A stretch of DNA of 11,285 nucleotides from Bacteroidota bacterium (GTDB lineage: Bacteria; Bacteroidota; Bacteroidia; B-17B0; Aurantibacillaceae). Below the pieces are notes generated by a model. That model was not told where the DNA came from, searched no databases, and was given only the letters and a program-made list of their open reading frames with translations. The stretch is from contig JAEZDS010000036.1 in assembly GCA_023433205.1 (NCBI GenBank), positions 1 through 11,285 of the forward strand. The letters are read 5' to 3'. Shown piece by piece: positions 7,301-11,285 of the stretch (position 1 is its first letter; every line of letters begins with the position of its first letter). The position numbers were made by a program, and so were the translations under genes.

Positions 7301-9430
7301 GTCGCTGGTTGAATTGCTTATGGTGTAGTTTTTCGCAAGTGACATAGTGATCTGTCCACTGCCTTCAGCGGCAACAGGCACGGAAAAAAGTGCCCGGCTT
7401 ACATGAACACCTTTCCACTCCGTATCCGTACTAAATTCACCCGGACTGTCTTTTTCCGAAAGATCTATCACGTAATCAACCGGCAGCAGTTCAAAAGCAG
7501 TGTTGGCTGCAAGCCTTATAGATTCACAATCTTCCCTGTTCTGCTGAGCTATATAAAACAACTGTTTTGTCTGGGAGAATGAGATGTTGGCAGCTGTGCT
7601 GGCAGTGGTCATTACATTGGAAGGCATCTGCACAAATCCGTTGAAAGATGTTTCATAAGTGTTCTGGTAAACACTGAAATTGCTGCTTTGATTGATTCTC
7701 AGTTTAAAATTGTAAGGATCAAGCAGCACTATCTGGTAGTTCTTATCAAGTGAAACGGGGGCTGAACCATTAAACAAAAAAGAAATGTTTGCAAGCGAAA
7801 GTTTACACCGTTTGGTAAGCAGCATCTCTTCCTGACCCGAAACGCCCAGGTGCGGGAGTTTCCAGCGCAGAATACCGGCAAGTTTCAGCCCACTTGTATT
7901 TACATAAATGCTGTCGGCGCTGAACCAGGCCTCTTTATTATCAGCAATAGTTTGTGGTTGAAAAGTATAGTCAGATGCGGTAATTTTATCACTGATCAGT
8001 CCGTCGCTCATCACCCATTCATTGCTGCCAATTGGCGAGATCTTAATATTCTGAAATGCGAATTCGGTTTTTTCGACACTGTCACTGCGCAATTTGGTTC
8101 TGCAACGGCCCGATATGATATTGTCTGTTTTGTTGAAAAGATCAAGGCGGGTTACCTCCATTAAAAAACCTCCGGCTATAAAAAATTCTATCTCAGGCGG
8201 ACCGGTAAAGGTACGCACCTCACTTTTAGCTATCTCCTGCATGCCGCTTTGCGCAGTTACCTGCCAGGCATATTTACCCATACGTTTAATATTCGCCCAT
8301 ATCGCCACGGGAATAGTTTTGTTAATGAGCGGATTACTTGTAGCAAGAAAAGTCTGCTGAAAAAAGGGACTGTTATTGAGAATTGCGGCGTCAGGCGTTT
8401 GCGATTCCAACACCTCAACCAGTCGCATCGTGTAAATCACCATCTGTCCCGGCATTGCTTTTTGAGGCTTTTTCCATATAAACTGAGATGGCGTACTCAG
8501 TGTAAACTGAAAATCCTGAACTGGTGCCTGAAGCAGAATGGTGTCATTTTCAGCATAACCGTACCTGAAGTGAACCGGCATTGAAACGCCGTCATTTTTG
8601 AAACTTCCTCTGCCATTGTCCTCGGTTGCTTTCACCGTAAAAACATAACGTTTTCCCTTTTCGAGTGGAGGCTCAGCAGGACCGTAGATATAAGTATTCT
8701 GTTTTTGAGGGAAAGATTGCCATATTGGCAAGGCCTGGTTGTTGATAATAGCTGTGGCAGGATTTACCCAGTTGTTATTTACCTCATACAGATTGATCTG
8801 ATAACTGATATGATTGAGATCGATATTAGCATGCGCGTTAGAGAGTTGCCACTGCATTAGTATGTTTTGCATTGAAATATTTTCGATTACAGAACCATTC
8901 TGCGGTGATACCACAAGTGGCGGATCATTTAAAGCAAGGTAGGCGCTAACGCAGGCCGGATGGGATAGAGAACGCCCGCTTTCATAATCAATCGCTTCAA
9001 AACAAAAAGTGTACAAACCTTCGGGCAGCCGATGATTAAGCTCCAGCTGCGAACGGGTGATGCCGGTAAAAATGAGGTTATTGTAATTAAAGTAAAAGGC
9101 CAGGTCTGCACCGCTTAACTCGTAAGGCTGACCCGGCGCCACGGCAACCGGAATAGCCGGTTTGGCATTGGGACTGGTAAAGATCAGAATGCCATTGGGA
9201 CCGGTGATCTTCAGTTTCAGCGCGAACTGCCAGCTGGGAACGGTAAAATCGGTAAAAAAGATAGTTGTTTTGATCCGTGGTTTAAAGGGATCGCTGTACT
9301 CATCAAGGAAAATACTGCGCGGACCTGTTAACTGTGTTGAGAGAGATGCAGGATAAGTTTGGGCTGTGCCATTTACGAAGCACAGGCAGATTAAAAGGAG
9401 AGCCAGTAAATTCGGGCCTTTTATTCTCAT
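4331..9430 (-). CDS. Giant exported surface protein with TANFOR-like N-terminus and FN3-like domains
   Basis: This 1699-residue protein has no function I can assign. ATG at 9430 is the likely start because a signal peptide follows directly: MRIKGPN, a hydrophobic core, and a site near GTAQ (21-24). A TTG 15 codons upstream would spoil it. Residues about 27-172 resemble the TANFOR domain of Tannerella and other Bacteroidota, with LSGADL (105-110), LPEGLYTFCFEAIDY (135-149) and a cysteine pair C143/C160 that could form a disulfide. FN3-like beta domains follow (about 172-292 and 295-410), then a long beta-rich stretch, a Ser/Thr-rich linker (938-968), a helical section (about 1000-1300) and a beta-rich end ending in QQKILD. 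I see no type IX secretion sorting domain. A -7-like box, TAATTTCG, lies on the minus strand at 9461-9468. The gene is intact, without frameshift. Attachment, adhesion or envelope structure are guesses. Confidence 0.65.
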   Translation of the reverse strand: MRIKGPNLLALLLICLCFVNGTAQTYPASLSTQLTGPRSIFLDEYSDPFKPRIKTTIFFTDFTVPSWQFALKLKITGPNGILIFTSPNAKPAIPVAVAPGQPYELSGADLAFYFNYNNLIFTGITRSQLELNHRLPEGLYTFCFEAIDYESGRSLSHPACVSAYLALNDPPLVVSPQNGSVIENISMQNILMQWQLSNAHANIDLNHISYQINLYEVNNNWVNPATAIINNQALPIWQSFPQKQNTYIYGPAEPPLEKGKRYVFTVKATEDNGRGSFKNDGVSMPVHFRYGYAENDTILLQAPVQDFQFTLSTPSQFIWKKPQKAMPGQMVIYTMRLVEVLESQTPDAAILNNSPFFQQTFLATSNPLINKTIPVAIWANIKRMGKYAWQVTAQSGMQEIAKSEVRTFTGPPEIEFFIAGGFLMEVTRLDLFNKTDNIISGRCRTKLRSDSVEKTEFAFQNIKISPIGSNEWVMSDGLISDKITASDYTFQPQTIADNKEAWFSADSIYVNTSGLKLAGILRWKLPHLGVSGQEEMLLTKRCKLSLANISFLFNGSAPVSLDKNYQIVLLDPYNFKLRINQSSNFSVYQNTYETSFNGFVQMPSNVMTTASTAANISFSQTKQLFYIAQQNREDCESIRLAANTAFELLPVDYVIDLSEKDSPGEFSTDTEWKGVHVSRALFSVPVAAEGSGQITMSLAKNYTISNSTSDTNQLHITHRGLFLRSTIVLEHADSLKFNGFPTKSGYFYSNISESEMIRTFISGNINIPVIDTATVFPYYIEMGDFGFNEGYLLNGLANTTFTFNAAGSAEQRIMVSIKRALFRNRNRLEMDLDLHWPYFNLQLNGVNRFSAWGNGNIGFDVPNGKHALSYQAQGKASNFDITVDHIGCGRNGNVYAFGASANINMDEEISGETGPPVINAYSIYRNPLLTGTLSVPLSSLQSSVSSSTITTSASSSSQLGGSAAGYSSAISAGMNDVLGEFGFNGSDTITLNMSNDKNVRPLISGNVVTQVQQALDIIFKLKPFIVEGGISDRDWEVLYRFQRALSNDLVQQAQITNARGLLDFVLNKVVEGLITRINSRIEEVGQLAVGKVRGAINSRIADPINNKIDKALGSVFTKLQQKALLGVEDKYHEAVISTFSITKASLSNAIRNAVQNSFENNITAKLDRTIQLCVISKVTGFVRKEVSAAGQELIGSGVNAQIDLQQIWQNGGSMFADVADTVRDVVMQLNAHNFVNTAESLVEDAINGIDWDAVAAEILNGLIAKSIPQAIAAALSDNLAQAAGPYAAAVLSTVKFDFSNLGEKLQNGQLDQIVKFDPTNIYIQSPAVDIRGTLIFKKDDPVYGDSWQADVLVRVKVPKKDNPIECTAFFLNGKTSGANGEFTYWMAKLGVSGLNIPLTPAPLVWDAADGYAYSKMKKLAAQTVLPDHTNKFGLGCSFTFFDQQSSGASMILALGAEAEFNDGGFYIELNGNASMMNFQKLNGKYKSPGFVTGTGSIGYYKTPEVSKVAGNFDVQLHTQPLLCAGGNAGFDLRGSNNWKVWVGTQESPFAVKLLCKDFLQNTAYLQVGNSGFSAGLSCNVDVNARSPWIQCSGIKVRGFASFGFGYNVVTSIEWEPAFKITEATVSAWVSAALGIDYETLGASSSLTLAGVSLAGTLSYKSQPESELHGALSGNITVVGFSVGFDTEVHYSLSQQKILD

Positions 9431-9605
9431 ATAAAGCTGGGTGCGGGGCTTTAACCGGAACGAAATTAAGCACAATTATGGATGTGGAAGCGTGATTAAC
9501 TGTATCAGGCACCCACTTTTGGCCCAATCTTTGGATTTCGCCGACGAATGAAGGTTCCTGACTGACGAAAAGGCGAAAAAGTTTTCAGCTGTTTCCTATA
9601 TCACC

Positions 9606-9636
9606 ATTGTGTGGGAGGAACGAACTCCCGTACGAT
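9606..9636 (+). ncRNA. Candidate RNA hairpin (unidentified structured RNA)
   Basis: Bases 9606-9617 pair with 9625-9636 in an uninterrupted 12-bp stem around the loop GAACGAA. The core is GGGAG/CTCCC. Three outer pairs are G-U wobbles (9608-9634, 9611-9631, 9612-9630). On the opposite strand these become A-C mismatches, so the structure is better as a plus-strand RNA. An alternative outer pairing of ACCAT (9603-9607) with ATGGT (9641-9645) overlaps its base. No T-run follows, so it is not an obvious terminator. The stem is observed; that it is transcribed and functional is inference. Confidence 0.35.
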
Positions 9637-9769
9637 CACTATGGTTAACTGAATACCTGTAACTACAGGAAAGGTTAAGCGTACTCTAAAAGAGGGGAGG
9701 CCCGAACCGGTTTTAACACCTCAAAACACCCGGTCACCGAAATATCACGGGCGACTGTCGTAGCAGAGA

Positions 9770-9777
9770 TATCTTTG
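9770..9777 (+). promoter_or_regulatory. Putative -7 box for pyruvate carboxylase
   Basis: TATCTTTG matches the Bacteroidota -7 consensus TAnnTTTG exactly. It ends 11 bases before the ATG at 9789, so the messenger would carry a leader of only about five bases. No TTG -33 element is seen 19-21 bases upstream. An inverted repeat ATATC (9742-9746)/GATAT (9768-9772) overlaps its first bases. The motif is real; promoter function is inferred. Confidence 0.45.
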
Positions 9778-9788
9778 GGCAAATAGCT

Positions 9789-11285
9789 ATGACAAAAAAA
9801 ATTACCAAGCTGCTTGTTGCAAACCGCGGAGAGATCGCTATACGGGTCTTCCGTGCCGCACACGAACTCAACATCCGCACTATAGCGGTATATACTTACG
9901 AAGACCGTTATTCATTACACAGATATAAGGCCGACGAGGCTTATCAGATCGGCAATGATAACGAGCCCCTGAAACCATATCTGGATATTGACGCGATAAT
10001 CGCCGTTGCCAAACGTGAAGGCGCTGAAGCTATCCATCCCGGTTATGGTTTCCTCTCGGAAAATGTAAAGTTCGCCGAAAAATGTCAGGAAAATAATATC
10101 ATCTGGGTAGGACCTGATCCGGAAATTATGGCCCAGCTTGGCGACAAGGTGGCGGCAAAAAAAGTTGCCCTGCGGGTGGAAGTTCCCATGATCAAAGACA
10201 GCAAAAAAAAGCTGGACAGTTATGAAACCGCTTTATGGGAAGCCAAAAACATAGGATTCCCCATCATGCTGAAAGCGGCGGCAGGCGGCGGCGGCAGAGG
10301 GATGCGCGTTGCACGCAAGGAAGAAGATCTGAAGCAGCTGTTTGAAGAAGCCAAAAGAGAAGCGCTCACCGCCTTTGGTGATGACACCATTTTCTTTGAA
10401 AAATTCATTGATAGTCCCAAACATATCGAGATCCAGATCCTGGGCGATAAACACGGCAACCTGGTTCATCTTTTTGAACGAGACTGCAGTGTGCAGCGGC
10501 GTTTTCAGAAAGTAGTTGAGATTGCACCTGCGCCTAGTTTAAAACAGGAGACAAAAGAAAAGTTATATAAATATGCACTTGCCATAGCGGGTGAAGTTGG
10601 TTACAACAACGCTGGAACAGTGGAATTTCTGGTTGACAAATACGACCATGTTTATTTTATTGAAGTTAATCCCCGCATACAGGTTGAACATACAGTAACA
10701 GAGGAAGTAACAGGCGTTGATATTGTAAAATCACAAATACTTATCGCCTGCGGACATCAGCTTTCAGATCCGGAGATCCGTATCGAAAGTCAGGAAAGTC
10801 TGCAATGTAAAGGATTCTCTATTCAGTGCCGCATCACAACAGAAGACCCCGCAAACGACTTTAAACCTGACTACGGCACCATCATCGCCTATAGGAATGC
10901 GGGCGGACACGGCATACGTATTGACGAGGGAAGTTCTTATCCGGGCGTTAAGATATCGCCTTTCTTCGACTCAATGTTGGTGAAAGTAACTGCCAATGGT
11001 CGCACCTGGAATGGTACGATACTGCGCCTTCTTCGTACACTCCGCGAATTCAGGATCAGAGGTGTAAAAACAAATATTCCTTTTCTGGAAAATGTGATCA
11101 ACCACGAGGAATTCAGAAAAGGCTACGTGACGGTAAACTTTATTGGTGAGCATCCTGAACTCACAGTAGAACAGCAACGCGCCGACAGAGGAACCAAAAC
11201 ACTCCGGTATCTTGCTGAAACCATTATCAATGGAAATCCTGATGTAAAAACAGCAGATCCCAAAAAGTCCTTTATTCAGCCCAAA
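9789..11285 (+). CDS. pyc: Pyruvate carboxylase, N-terminal part (runs off the window)
   Basis: The 499 visible codons encode the biotin carboxylase half of pyruvate carboxylase, the cytoplasmic biotin enzyme that makes oxaloacetate from pyruvate, bicarbonate and ATP. Visible signatures are LVANRGEIAIRVFRA (9-23), YEDRYSLHRYKADEAY (37-52), HPGYGFLSEN (83-92), the ATP-grasp glycine loop AAAGGGGRGM (163-172), ERDCSVQRR (230-238) and EVNPRIQVEHTVTE (292-305) with catalytic R296. The biotin carboxylase C-terminal domain covers about 340-450. A stand-alone AccC or PccA subunit is unlikely because residues 465-487 (RADRGTKTLRYL...NGNPDVK) match the linker that leads into the carboxyltransferase domain in pyruvate carboxylases. 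Full family length is about 1150 residues, so the carboxyltransferase and biotinyl domains lie beyond the window. The ATG at 9789 is the canonical start, and there is no Shine-Dalgarno. Confidence 0.92.
   Translation, partial: MTKKITKLLVANRGEIAIRVFRAAHELNIRTIAVYTYEDRYSLHRYKADEAYQIGNDNEPLKPYLDIDAIIAVAKREGAEAIHPGYGFLSENVKFAEKCQENNIIWVGPDPEIMAQLGDKVAAKKVALRVEVPMIKDSKKKLDSYETALWEAKNIGFPIMLKAAAGGGGRGMRVARKEEDLKQLFEEAKREALTAFGDDTIFFEKFIDSPKHIEIQILGDKHGNLVHLFERDCSVQRRFQKVVEIAPAPSLKQETKEKLYKYALAIAGEVGYNNAGTVEFLVDKYDHVYFIEVNPRIQVEHTVTEEVTGVDIVKSQILIACGHQLSDPEIRIESQESLQCKGFSIQCRITTEDPANDFKPDYGTIIAYRNAGGHGIRIDEGSSYPGVKISPFFDSMLVKVTANGRTWNGTILRLLRTLREFRIRGVKTNIPFLENVINHEEFRKGYVTVNFIGEHPELTVEQQRADRGTKTLRYLAETIINGNPDVKTADPKKSFIQPK

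Larger units (their letters stand above)
9431..9788. other. Divergent intergenic region with several inverted repeats, no CDS
   Basis: These 358 bases separate the start codons of the giant surface protein and pyruvate carboxylase. All frames are broken by frequent stops, and I see no coding remnant or transposase. Inverted repeats occur at 9536-9542/9572-9578 (7 bp, 29-base loop), 9606-9636 (12-bp hairpin), 9656-9660/9665-9669 (CCTGT/ACAGG, 4-base loop) and 9706-9714/9723-9734 (ACCGG+TTTT with AAAA+CCGGT around a CAC bulge). I do not recognise any known riboswitch, SRP RNA, RNase P RNA or tmRNA signature. It could be a small RNA, a leader of pyruvate carboxylase, or neutral spacer. Confidence 0.6.

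Noticed and set aside
9536..9578. TTTCGCC/GGCGAAA inverted repeat considered as a terminator
   Set aside because: The 29-base loop is long and neither strand has a proper T-run after the stem.
9696..9714. A tRNA T-arm-like string on the minus strand (CCGGTTCGGGCC)
   Set aside because: No acceptor or anticodon stem can be formed around it, so it is not a tRNA or an obvious tRNA fragment.
9675..9863. A 62-codon minus-strand frame across the pyruvate carboxylase start
   Set aside because: It overlaps the well-conserved N-terminus of pyruvate carboxylase in antisense and resembles no protein I know.
1..11285. Search for CRISPR arrays, insertion sequences, phage or defence genes
   Set aside because: No regularly spaced repeats, terminal inverted repeats with a transposase, or known defence domains are visible; the genes are housekeeping or envelope types.

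Overview
The window looks like a chromosomal segment of a Bacteroidota bacterium. The evidence is a DUF2723 (GT117-type) membrane protein of the size usual in that phylum, a very large secreted protein with a TANFOR-like N-terminus, a pyruvate carboxylase whose N-terminus has the Bacteroidota flavour, start codons without Shine-Dalgarno sequences, and TAnnTTTG-like -7 promoter boxes. GC content is moderate. I cannot place it below phylum level; Chitinophagia or Sphingobacteriia would be a guess.

Layout. Bases 1-226 hold no gene I can support, apart from a hairpin terminator. A tRNA-Gln(UUG) gene lies on the minus strand at 227-297 and reads into that hairpin. From 431 a plus-strand pair follows: a 1088-residue polytopic DUF2723 glycosyltransferase-like protein and, 15 bases later, a 205-residue NodB-type polysaccharide deacetylase that starts with TTG. 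Its stop codon abuts the stop of a convergent 5.1-kb minus-strand gene, and the two TGA codons form one TGATCA palindrome. The 5.1-kb gene encodes a 1699-residue exported protein with a signal peptide, a TANFOR-like domain, FN3-like domains, a Ser/Thr-rich linker, a long helical section and a beta-rich C-terminal third. A 358-base divergent intergenic region (9431-9788) contains several inverted repeats, one of them a 12-bp stem with G-U pairs that favour a plus-strand RNA. The last gene, from 9789, is pyruvate carboxylase, cut by the window edge after its biotin carboxylase domain.

How the parts relate. The first two protein genes look like a small operon for envelope or glycoprotein sugar chemistry. 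The large minus-strand gene encodes a likely surface protein. Pyruvate carboxylase is anaplerotic housekeeping. There is no CRISPR array, insertion sequence, phage gene or recognised defence system. The least explained pieces are the giant surface protein and the structured intergenic region beside pyruvate carboxylase.
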